NCBI GenBank assembly: GCA_937902445.1
Contig: CALELJ010000255.1
Location: forward strand, 1 to 17,788
Direction of reading: 5' to 3'
From: an uncultured Treponema sp.
GTDB taxonomy: Bacteria; Spirochaetota; Spirochaetia; Treponematales; Treponemataceae
DNA length: 17,788 bases
A program made the translations under genes and the position numbers. Below the pieces are notes generated by a model. That model was not told where the DNA came from. It saw only the letters and a list, made by a program, of their open reading frames with translations, and did no database searches. Below are positions 8,110 through 13,542 of this stretch, one piece after another (positions within the stretch are counted from its first letter, which is position 1; every line of letters begins with the position of its first letter).

Positions 8110-8136
8110 TTATCGGAAAGTGAAGGCTCAGGTTTA
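8110..8136 (-). promoter_or_regulatory. Putative sigma28 (FliA-type) promoter
   Basis: On the minus strand TAAA (8136-8133), exactly 15 bases, then TCCGATAA (8117-8110). The FliA consensus is TAAA-N15-GCCGATAA, so 11 of 12 fixed positions match with perfect spacing. The predicted transcript start, near 8103, leaves a leader of about 13 nt with the Shine-Dalgarno at its very 5' end. An 8-bp inverted repeat (8101-8108 and 8116-8123) brackets the -10 element. Confidence 0.75.
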
Positions 8137-8161
8137 GCAAAAACGTTTTTTTATTTTTTCA

Positions 8162-9415
8162 TCAATAGAACTGCTTGGTCCACTCAGTGATTCTTTCTTC
8201 CAGTGAGGCGTTGTTTTTTGCACCGTTGGTGTTTGTCGTGTCCTCCAGATACGGAAGGATTACGTTTTCCTTAAGGCTTTCCCACCTATATGGAAGAATG
8301 TTTGGCAGCGTGAAGTATTCCTCAGGCGGCATGTTTCCGAGAAGCTGGCGGTAGAATGCGGGATAGTATTTTTCGTTTACGTTGCGGATTGAAGAAAAAC
8401 CACCGGCGATGCCAAAGTTTACGCTGTCCAGTTTCATGTTTTCAGTACGTTCGATGAGTTTCTGCTGTGTCTCTTCCTTCAGGAACCATCTCATGAATTC
8501 CTTTGCCTGAACTGGATTTTCCGACGACTTGTAAAGCCCCATGGTAAGGATGTTGTCTTCCACTGGAATCATGTCGTTCTGGACGAACCAGCGGAATGAA
8601 ATGCTTGAGGACTGGGCATCCGTAAGAGTGAAGAGCTTGTCGCTTGTGGTGTAGGCAAAAAGACATCTGTCGGATGTGACCTGGCGGTATGTAGGCATGT
8701 AAAGATATCGGAACTGGAAGTTTTGTTCCGTGGTGGTGTCTGAATTTGTTGTTGTGGTCCAGTATTTGATCATGTCGATGGACGACGACAGCTTGTCGGA
8801 ATCCCAAAGGAAGCTTGTGCCCTTTTCCTGATAGGCGGTTCCGTAGAGCTTTGTGACGGTGTAAAGGAATTCCTTGTCCCATGAAGGACCAAACCCCATT
8901 GTGGTGAAAACATCCTTGCTGTTTTTCTGGTTGTAGGAAGAAGCTGCGTTGCGGATCTGCTCGATGCCAAGATACCGTTCGTTTCCAAGGAGAGATTCAT
9001 TTTTGCGTGAGAACATCATGGCGCTCAGGTTGAAGCTGACCGGAATCAGGTACTGCTTGTTGTTGACGCATCCGTATTCAAGAATCTTTGAATAGAACTG
9101 TGATTTAGGAACGCTCTTTTCCGAAAAAAGACTTTCAGTCGAAGAAAAGTATTTTTTTGTCAGGGAGTTCTTGAGCCATGGTCCAATTATGATGTCAGGT
9201 GTAATCTCGTCCTTTGATGGCGGAAGGGAACGGGCAGGTTCTTTCTTGTAGACAACCACGGCCTTTGTCTTGTCGTGGGTTGCGTTGAAAAGTTCCACGT
9301 AGGAAACAATTTCCGTGTTGTTTGTCCATATGATTACAGTCTTGTCTTTGTTTCCTGTGCATGAGGCAAAAAGGAATGGAAGTGCAAGACAGAGCAGTTT
9401 TGAAATAAGTTTCAT
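8162..9415 (-). CDS. Extracellular solute-binding lipoprotein (family 1-like), orphan
   Basis: A 417-residue lipoprotein resembling the sugar-type substrate-binding proteins of ABC importers. The signal peptide ends in LFASC with Cys19 lipidated. The mature protein shows the usual family layout: an N-terminal strand (KTVIIWTNN), a helix with YVELFNATHDK, a PDIIIGPW segment, YLIPVSFNLSAMMFSRK, a Trp-rich middle, and a C-terminal helix with AKEFMRWFLKEETQQKL. Length is normal for the family. No permease or ATPase gene lies nearby, so it either serves a transporter encoded elsewhere or has a sensory role. The ligand is unknown. No Shine-Dalgarno sequence precedes the ATG at 9415, and the aminotransferase terminator lies 28 nt upstream of the start, so its own promoter is not obvious. 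The tract after its stop is A/T-rich with no good terminator. Confidence 0.85.
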   Translation of the reverse strand: MKLISKLLCLALPFLFASCTGNKDKTVIIWTNNTEIVSYVELFNATHDKTKAVVVYKKEPARSLPPSKDEITPDIIIGPWLKNSLTKKYFSSTESLFSEKSVPKSQFYSKILEYGCVNNKQYLIPVSFNLSAMMFSRKNESLLGNERYLGIEQIRNAASSYNQKNSKDVFTTMGFGPSWDKEFLYTVTKLYGTAYQEKGTSFLWDSDKLSSSIDMIKYWTTTTNSDTTTEQNFQFRYLYMPTYRQVTSDRCLFAYTTSDKLFTLTDAQSSSISFRWFVQNDMIPVEDNILTMGLYKSSENPVQAKEFMRWFLKEETQQKLIERTENMKLDSVNFGIAGGFSSIRNVNEKYYPAFYRQLLGNMPPEEYFTLPNILPYRWESLKENVILPYLEDTTNTNGAKNNASLEERITEWTKQFY

Positions 9416-9442
9416 GGAAACAGTTTAGCAGAAAAAATGACT

Positions 9443-9474
9443 AAAAAAAACACCCTTTCCAGCTGGAAAGGGTG
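9443..9474 (-). terminator. Rho-independent terminator of the aminotransferase gene
   Basis: A perfect 24-base palindrome (9451-9474), arms CACCCTTTCC and GGAAAGGGTG around AGCT, gives a 10-bp stem. On the minus strand it is followed by eight T residues (complement of 9443-9450). It is one of the strongest terminators in the window and separates the aminotransferase from the solute-binding protein gene. Confidence 0.92.
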
Positions 9475-9497
9475 ACGTGCGTTGTCGGAGAAAATTA

Positions 9498-10796
9498 TTA
9501 TTTCTTTCCCATTTCGTCTGCAACCTTGTAGATTGCTTCGTAAACTACAGGAATGATTTCTTCGTCAAGGCTTGAGAAGGCAACGCGGAGTGTCTGTGGA
9601 TCAATCTGGATTGTTCCGATTCCGTGTTCATTCAAAAGCTTTACGCGAAGTTCTTCCGCATTGATGTTCTTTGTATCGAATGACATGAAGTAACCTGAGT
9701 TGAATGGAAGAGGTGCAATGTAGTCGCTCTTGTGTTCGTTTACAAACTTGCGTACGATTGCGTAACGGCGTTCAAGAATCTTGCGGAATTCCTTCTTTTC
9801 AGCTTCGATGTTTCCGCTCTTGTATCCCTTGAGAATGAAAGACTGTCCTGGAGTTGCGGCACATGAAACTGAAGAACGGATTGCTGCCATAAGTTTCTTT
9901 ACGAGGGCGTCGTACTGGGCTTCTGTCATTCCCTTGCATCCGAAAGTGATGAATCCACAGCGGAATCCCCATACGAAGTCTTCTTTTGTAGGTCCGTCAA
10001 TTTTTGCTGCAAGAACATTTTCGTGAAGGTCACAGAGGTGTGCGAAAAGCGACTGTGGCTCAATGTCATCTTCGTAGTTGAGTCCGAAGTATGCGTCGTC
10101 GCACCATACCATTACCTTTGTTCCCTTTTCTGCAAGTTCCTTGCACATTGCAACAAGCTGCTTTGCTTCATCCTTTGTTGGAGAATAGCCTGAAGGATTC
10201 TGCGGGAAGTTGAGGATTACGCGGACGCTTCCTGTCTTTGCCTGTTCGTTAAGTGTTTCCTTGAGACCTTCAATGTTGAACTTTCCGTCCTTGAAAACCT
10301 TGAACTGAACAAAGTCTGCGTTGCGTCTTGCGCTTGCTATGAGAACGTAGTTGTCCCATGATGGATCTGCTGCAACAAGAGCATGCTTTTCATCAAGGAA
10401 GAGGTCTGAAAGGTATGAAATTCCGGCTGTGAGTCCAGGTACTACTACTGGAAGAGAAAATGACTTGTCCTTGAGTGAAGGATTCTTTCTGATTAATTCT
10501 TCTTTCCAAACTGCACGGAGTTCAGGATTACCTGCTGTTGGAGCGTATCCGACGATTTCAGATGAAGTAAGTTCCCCGTTGATGTATTTTCTGATCGATG
10601 GAAGTACAAGAGGCTTACCGTCTACTACTGTAGTTCCGATAGTTCCGTTTGCTGTATGACCGAGTTTTTTGGCTTCACCGCTCTGGGCAATGATTCCCTT
10701 AGGGAAGTAAAGTCTAACACCTACATCAGAAAGCAACTCTCCGGCTGTTGTGCCCTTGAGTGCGTCGTTTAATTCTTGAGCCAATGGATTAATCAT
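9498..10796 (-). CDS. PLP-dependent class I/II aminotransferase (aspartate-type)
   Basis: A cytoplasmic fold-type I pyridoxal-phosphate enzyme of 432 residues that probably moves the amino group of aspartate or a related amino acid to 2-oxoglutarate. Visible landmarks are: GYAPTAGNPELRA near 83-95; NFPQNPSGY with N200 (the class I NPTG site); WCDDAYFGL with D234 and Y236, positioned to contact the cofactor ring; K271 in PTKEDFVWGFRCGF as the Schiff-base lysine; R279 as the phosphate-contacting arginine; and R404 (TLRVAFS) as the substrate-carboxylate arginine. The WGFRCGF signature and long N-terminus indicate a divergent branch rather than the E. coli AspC type, so substrate is uncertain. 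It starts at the ATG at 10796 without a Shine-Dalgarno, 9 nt after a -10-like box, and ends in a strong terminator, so it is monocistronic. Confidence 0.9.
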   Translation of the reverse strand: MINPLAQELNDALKGTTAGELLSDVGVRLYFPKGIIAQSGEAKKLGHTANGTIGTTVVDGKPLVLPSIRKYINGELTSSEIVGYAPTAGNPELRAVWKEELIRKNPSLKDKSFSLPVVVPGLTAGISYLSDLFLDEKHALVAADPSWDNYVLIASARRNADFVQFKVFKDGKFNIEGLKETLNEQAKTGSVRVILNFPQNPSGYSPTKDEAKQLVAMCKELAEKGTKVMVWCDDAYFGLNYEDDIEPQSLFAHLCDLHENVLAAKIDGPTKEDFVWGFRCGFITFGCKGMTEAQYDALVKKLMAAIRSSVSCAATPGQSFILKGYKSGNIEAEKKEFRKILERRYAIVRKFVNEHKSDYIAPLPFNSGYFMSFDTKNINAEELRVKLLNEHGIGTIQIDPQTLRVAFSSLDEEIIPVVYEAIYKVADEMGKK

Positions 10797-10805
10797 AATG
10801 GCAAT

Positions 10806-10834
10806 AGAATAATGAATTTATGCAGGATTGTAAA
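10806..10834 (-). promoter_or_regulatory. Putative promoter of the aminotransferase gene
   Basis: On the minus strand TTTACA (10834-10829, 5/6), 17 bases, then TATTCT (10811-10806, 4/6). The start would fall near 10799, only 2-3 nt before the ATG at 10796, which has no Shine-Dalgarno sequence. Confidence 0.5.
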
Positions 10835-10909
10835 TAAAATTGAATATTTATACATAAACAGGCCAATAAGGTTTGCGGAAATTTACAGAAAAAAGGTGAG
10901 AAAACTCAC

Positions 10910-10937
10910 TTTACAAAATAGAATTCTTTGTTATCCT
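10910..10937 (+). promoter_or_regulatory. Putative promoter of the small lipoprotein gene
   Basis: TTTACA (10910-10915), a 16-base spacer and TATCCT (10932-10937). The leader would be about 43 nt, with a small hairpin (GAGCA 10945-10949 with TGCTC 10957-10961) and AGGAG (10976-10980) 6 nt before the ATG. An 8-bp hairpin (10893-10900 with 10905-10912) overlaps the -35 and might be an operator; this is weak. Confidence 0.5.
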
Positions 10938-10986
10938 AAGAATAGAGCAAATTGTTATGCTCAAAAATATTTTGTAGGAGTTTTTT

Positions 10987-11601
10987 ATGAAAAGATTCGT
11001 AAAGGCAGCTGCAGTAGTTGCAGCAATGATGATGGCATTTGCATTCGTTGGATGTAGCAGCAGCAGTGATGATGATGACACAACATCAAGCACAGCACAG
11101 AGCGGTTCATCGACAGCAGGATCAACACAGTCAGGATCAACAACAGGAACAGGATCGACAACAGGAACAGGATCAACAACAGACAAGCCTGCTGCAAGCG
11201 CAAATCCTTTCCTCGGAAAGACCTTGGTTGGTGATGGTACAACAATTAAGTTTGACAGCAAGAACCTTACAGGAACTGAAATGGAAGATGGTAAGCTTGT
11301 TGGTAAGTTCAAGTATGAGGTTAAGGGGGACAAGATCACAGTTACTCCAACAGCAGCTTATATCGATGGCAAGGAATACAAGAACTTTGATGACTACATC
11401 AAGGACTATAAGAATTCACCTGAATATAAGGAAAAGGTAGCAGCAATGCCTGGTTTCGATAAACTGTTCGAAGTTATGATGGCTGGAGTGAAAGAGCAAT
11501 TTAACGACATGATGGAACCTTTTACTGCAACTTTTGAAACAGTCGATGGAAAGCTTGTAGTCAAGGATCCATCAGGCGAAAAACTTGCCGCAGAAAAATA
11601 A
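10987..11601 (+). CDS. Small lipoprotein with repetitive Ser/Thr/Gly tether
   Basis: A 204-residue exported lipoprotein of unknown function. The ATG at 10987 has a strong AGGAG Shine-Dalgarno 6 nt upstream. The signal peptide runs MKRFVKAAAV to AFVGC, with Cys23 lipidated. SSSSDDDD follows directly, then a flexible Ser/Thr/Gly/Gln linker to about residue 73, including GSTTGT repeats. The mature domain (about 74-204) begins NPFLGKTLVGDGTTIKFDS and looks like a small beta-rich fold with a helical insertion (residues 129-175) and a final strand pair (FTATFETVDGKLVVKD), reminiscent of lipocalin-like or META-like small lipoprotein domains, though I cannot assign a family. Acidic residues after the lipid anchor influence sorting in some bacteria; whether that applies here is not known. 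It has its own promoter and terminator and so is monocistronic. Confidence 0.87.
   Translation: MKRFVKAAAVVAAMMMAFAFVGCSSSSDDDDTTSSTAQSGSSTAGSTQSGSTTGTGSTTGTGSTTDKPAASANPFLGKTLVGDGTTIKFDSKNLTGTEMEDGKLVGKFKYEVKGDKITVTPTAAYIDGKEYKNFDDYIKDYKNSPEYKEKVAAMPGFDKLFEVMMAGVKEQFNDMMEPFTATFETVDGKLVVKDPSGEKLAAEK
11134..11182 (+). repeat. 18-base tandem repeat in the lipoprotein tether
   Basis: About 2.7 copies of the unit GGATCAACAACAGGAACA at 11134-11151, 11152-11169 (one substitution, a to g) and 11170-11182 (partial). Each full unit encodes Gly-Ser-Thr-Thr-Gly-Thr. A related 15-base unit lies just before it (11119-11133). The period is a multiple of three, so slippage would change tether length without breaking the frame. 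Confidence 0.85.
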
Positions 11602-11621
11602 ATGAATCCTTAACGGCTTGA

Positions 11622-11655
11622 TGTCACCGGGCTAGTCCCGGTGGCATTTTTTTTT
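11622..11655 (+). terminator. Rho-independent terminator of the small lipoprotein gene
   Basis: A 10-bp stem with one G-T pair, TGTCACCGGG (11622-11631) with CCCGGTGGCA (11637-11646), five-base loop, then nine T residues (11647-11655). The T-run overlaps the stop codon of the convergent HAD gene (11654-11656). No T-run follows on the other strand. Confidence 0.92.
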
Positions 11656-12493
11656 ACAGCGAGAAAATTTTTCTGATTTCCCGGGCGACCGAATCCTGGT
11701 CGTTGGTGAAATCTGAAACAAAGTCTGCCGCCGCTTTGCATTCCTGTGACGCGTTTGCTACGGCGATTCCAAGGCCGGCGGTGCCCAGCATCTCCATGTC
11801 GTTGGCGGCATCTCCAAAGGCGATGCATTGTTCCGGCTGTATGCCAAGAATCCTGCAGCATCTTTCCATGCCCCTGTGCTTGCCGCTGTCGGCGTTTGAG
11901 ATTTCTATCAGGTAGTCTTCGCTGTTTGTCATGTACACCTGCGGGAATTCCGCCTTGAGTTTTGGCATGAGGTCCTTTATGATTTCCGGGGCTGCAAGAA
12001 TGTCCAGGGCTTCAATTTTTTCCTTGTTTTCCGCAACAAATTTTTCAACGTCATCCAAGGGCTTTCTTGTGGCAAGATAATATGGCATTTTTTCCGGCAG
12101 GTAGCCTTTGTATTTTTCCGGGTGCCGGTAGTAGTCCCGGTTACCGTATCCCTGGCCTCCAGTGAAATATTCGATGGCAATGTCCATGCCTTTGACAAAA
12201 GAGTGGATGGCATCTACGAGTTCAGGCGGAACACACATGGTGCTCAAAGGAGTTCCGTCTGTCATGCTGTTGACTGTGACGCCGTTGCTTGTAACACAGT
12301 ATTTAAGCCCTTTGACTGAAAACAGATCCTTGGGCAGTGAATTGAAGGCCCGTCCGCTTGAAGGAATGAATTCAATTCCCCTTGATGTAAGCATTTCTAT
12401 TGTTTCTTTTGTGTATTCAGAAAGAACAGAGCCTGTGGCAAGCAAAGTCTTGTCCAGGTCGCTGAATACGCATTTGAATTTCGTAAAGTCCAT
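11654..12493 (-). CDS. HAD-superfamily phosphatase, Cof/subclass IIB type
   Basis: A cytoplasmic phosphatase of 279 residues, probably acting on a sugar phosphate or other small phosphorylated metabolite. The HAD motifs are: nucleophile D12 and acid D14 in SDLDKTLL; motif II Ser46 in PSSGR; motif III K205 (DSGKHRG); and motif IV G227-D228-x-x-N231-D232 (FGDAANDMEML). A large cap domain lies between motifs II and III, which is the IIB arrangement. The start is placed at the ATG at 12493; an upstream in-frame ATG at 12562 would add a hydrophobic 23-residue extension that the soluble family lacks. No Shine-Dalgarno precedes the chosen start; a weak TACTAT lies 9 nt upstream. The gene converges on the small lipoprotein gene and has no terminator of its own visible downstream. 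Confidence 0.9.
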   Translation of the reverse strand: MDFTKFKCVFSDLDKTLLATGSVLSEYTKETIEMLTSRGIEFIPSSGRAFNSLPKDLFSVKGLKYCVTSNGVTVNSMTDGTPLSTMCVPPELVDAIHSFVKGMDIAIEYFTGGQGYGNRDYYRHPEKYKGYLPEKMPYYLATRKPLDDVEKFVAENKEKIEALDILAAPEIIKDLMPKLKAEFPQVYMTNSEDYLIEISNADSGKHRGMERCCRILGIQPEQCIAFGDAANDMEMLGTAGLGIAVANASQECKAAADFVSDFTNDQDSVAREIRKIFSL

Positions 12494-12552
12494 AAACGGA
12501 TGATAGTATTGAAAAGGAAAATAGACAATAAAGATGCTGATTAATGTCACTG

Positions 12553-12590
12553 TTTCGCCCACAACAACGGGGACAGACCCCGGGCGAAAG
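12553..12590. repeat. REP-like palindromic element
   Basis: Nested inverted repeat. The outer arms are TTTCGCCC (12553-12560) and GGGCGAAA (12582-12589); inside is GGGG (12569-12572)-ACAGA-CCCC (12578-12581). The inner stem stacks directly on the right outer arm, while eight bases (12561-12568) bulge on the left. It gives a 12-bp bulged hairpin in the gap between two same-strand genes, without a T-run. Such imperfect GC-rich hairpins with a bulge are typical of REP elements; copy number in the genome cannot be seen here. Confidence 0.55.
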
Positions 12591-12608
12591 CATTTGCGGC
12601 ACGAAATT

Positions 12609-13340
12609 TTACAACCTGTTTGTAAACCTGTAGTTCAGGACTTTGTTCCTGCAGGTGTTTACGCATTCGCCGCACAAAATGCATTCCGCTGTCTTTATCT
12701 GTCCTTTCTGAATTTCTTCCGGAACATTTACGCTCATTGGACAGACTTTTCTGCATTCACCACAGGATAGGCAGCTTTCTTTTTTTGTCTTGATCTTGAG
12801 CTGCGGTAAATGGAGGCATTTTCCAAAGCGGTATCCAAGGATCATGAAGGGTGCCATCCAGCATATGTAATGGCAGTTGGCCCGTTTGCCGTGAATGACT
12901 GCCGGAATCAGAAACAGGATTACGATTCCGTAGTAAATGACGTAGCTGTAAATGTTGGAAATGGAAATTCCATGATCGGTCATAAAAAATGGCTGAATGG
13001 AATATTCACCCTTGCCCAAAACATGACAGACTATAAGTCCGCTGACCCATATGAGCCAGATTCCGTATTTAATATAGTTTCTGAAACCCTGCTTTGGTTC
13101 CTTGGAAGAAAAACTTTCAAAGCATTCGGACATTCCGCCTGTAGGACAGAAAAATCCACACCAGAGGCGTCCAAAAAACATTCCAAGAATGAACATCAAG
13201 GTGAAGGTGATGAAACTTCCGTTTATGATGTGTTCCATTGCTGCCATGAAAATCAGATAGGGCGAAAAATACCAGATGGTAATAGGGAACAGCAGCATGG
13301 CCATTGTCAGCGTAAATTTTCTGAATCTGTGAAGTTGCAT
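12609..13340 (-). CDS. NapH/CcoG-like membrane 4Fe-4S protein (polyferredoxin)
   Basis: A membrane-bound electron-transfer protein of 243 residues. Four or five hydrophobic helices cover about residues 10-170. They carry the paired motifs typical of the NapH/NosR/MauN group: C61-GFF-C65-P after the second helix and C156-HYI-C160-W before the last. The cytoplasmic C-terminus holds two ferredoxin motifs, C190-xx-C193-xx-C196-xxx-C200-P and C220-xx-C223-xx-C226-xxx-C230, each able to bind one [4Fe-4S] cluster. NapH-type proteins pass electrons from quinols to reductases; no nap, nos or other reductase gene is nearby, so the partner is unknown. The start is the ATG at 13340 because AGGAG (13351-13347) lies 6 nt upstream; a TTG at 13358 would start before that Shine-Dalgarno. 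A good promoter is visible about 65 bases upstream. Confidence 0.9.
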   Translation of the reverse strand: MQLHRFRKFTLTMAMLLFPITIWYFSPYLIFMAAMEHIINGSFITFTLMFILGMFFGRLWCGFFCPTGGMSECFESFSSKEPKQGFRNYIKYGIWLIWVSGLIVCHVLGKGEYSIQPFFMTDHGISISNIYSYVIYYGIVILFLIPAVIHGKRANCHYICWMAPFMILGYRFGKCLHLPQLKIKTKKESCLSCGECRKVCPMSVNVPEEIQKGQIKTAECILCGECVNTCRNKVLNYRFTNRL

Positions 13341-13364
13341 GGAATTCTCCTTGATCAAGGCTTC

Positions 13365-13392
13365 AAGTTTTTGGTATGTGCCAAGTAAACTT
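13365..13392 (-). other. 5' leader hairpin of the polyferredoxin gene
   Basis: In the mRNA AAGTTT (13392-13387) pairs with AAACTT (13370-13365), and inside it TTGG (13384-13381) pairs with CCAA (13374-13371) around a six-base loop, with a two-base bulge. It sits 13 bases before the Shine-Dalgarno sequence, so it could affect translation, but it is AU-rich and may be chance. Confidence 0.3.
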
Positions 13393-13406
13393 TGTAAATC
13401 TTATGG

Positions 13407-13435
13407 AATATAATGCTGCAGATCATATTCGTCAA
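13407..13435 (-). promoter_or_regulatory. Sigma70-type promoter of the polyferredoxin gene
   Basis: On the minus strand TTGACG (13435-13430, 5/6), exactly 17 bases, then TATATT (13412-13407, 5/6). The start would be near 13400, giving a leader of about 60 nt with a hairpin and an AGGAG ribosome site. Confidence 0.72.
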
Positions 13436-13443
13436 TACGCTTC

Positions 13444-13502
13444 GCAGGGCGAAAGTTAGGGCAGTATATGATTTTTACGTAAATCAAACGCTTTCGCCCC
13501 GC
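13444..13502. repeat. Long inverted repeat between divergent promoters
   Basis: GCAGGGCGAAAG (13444-13455) is the inverted complement of CTTTCGCCCCGC (13491-13502) at 11 of 12 positions, with a 35-base loop. The loop contains a perfect 10-base palindrome, TTTACGTAAA (13474-13483). The 9-base core GGGCGAAAG is the same sequence found in the REP-like element at 12553-12590. It lies between the -35 of the polyferredoxin promoter and the promoter region of the U32 gene, so it is either an operator region or a second copy of the same palindromic element. Confidence 0.6.
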
Positions 13503-13505
13503 CTA

Positions 13506-13535
13506 TTGGAAGTTTGTCAGTTTTTTCTATATACT
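13506..13535 (+). promoter_or_regulatory. Putative promoter of the U32 gene
   Basis: TTGGAA (13506-13511, 4/6), 18 bases, then TATACT (13530-13535, 5/6). The start would be at about 13542, adjacent to the ATG at 13543, which has no Shine-Dalgarno sequence. The -35 is weak. Confidence 0.45.
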
Positions 13536-13542
13536 AAGTGCT

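Noticed and set aside
8137..8160. A/T-rich palindrome AAAAACGTTTTT after the solute-binding protein gene as a terminator
   Set aside because: The stem is almost wholly A-T and would be too weak; it is probably just the spacer before the sigma28 promoter.
11119..11182. CRISPR-like array
   Set aside because: The repeats are direct tandem units without spacers, in frame within a coding region.
10911..11339. 142-codon minus-strand frame with DPVPVVDPVP repeats
   Set aside because: The repeats are just the complement of the 18-base tandem repeat in the lipoprotein tether.
12494..12562. Longer start for the HAD phosphatase
   Set aside because: The extra 23 residues are hydrophobic and unlike the family, which begins just before the DxD motif.
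12810..13388. 192-codon plus-strand frame opposite the polyferredoxin gene
   Set aside because: The minus-strand frame has complete Fe-S motifs, a promoter and AGGAG; the plus-strand translation is low-information and antisense.
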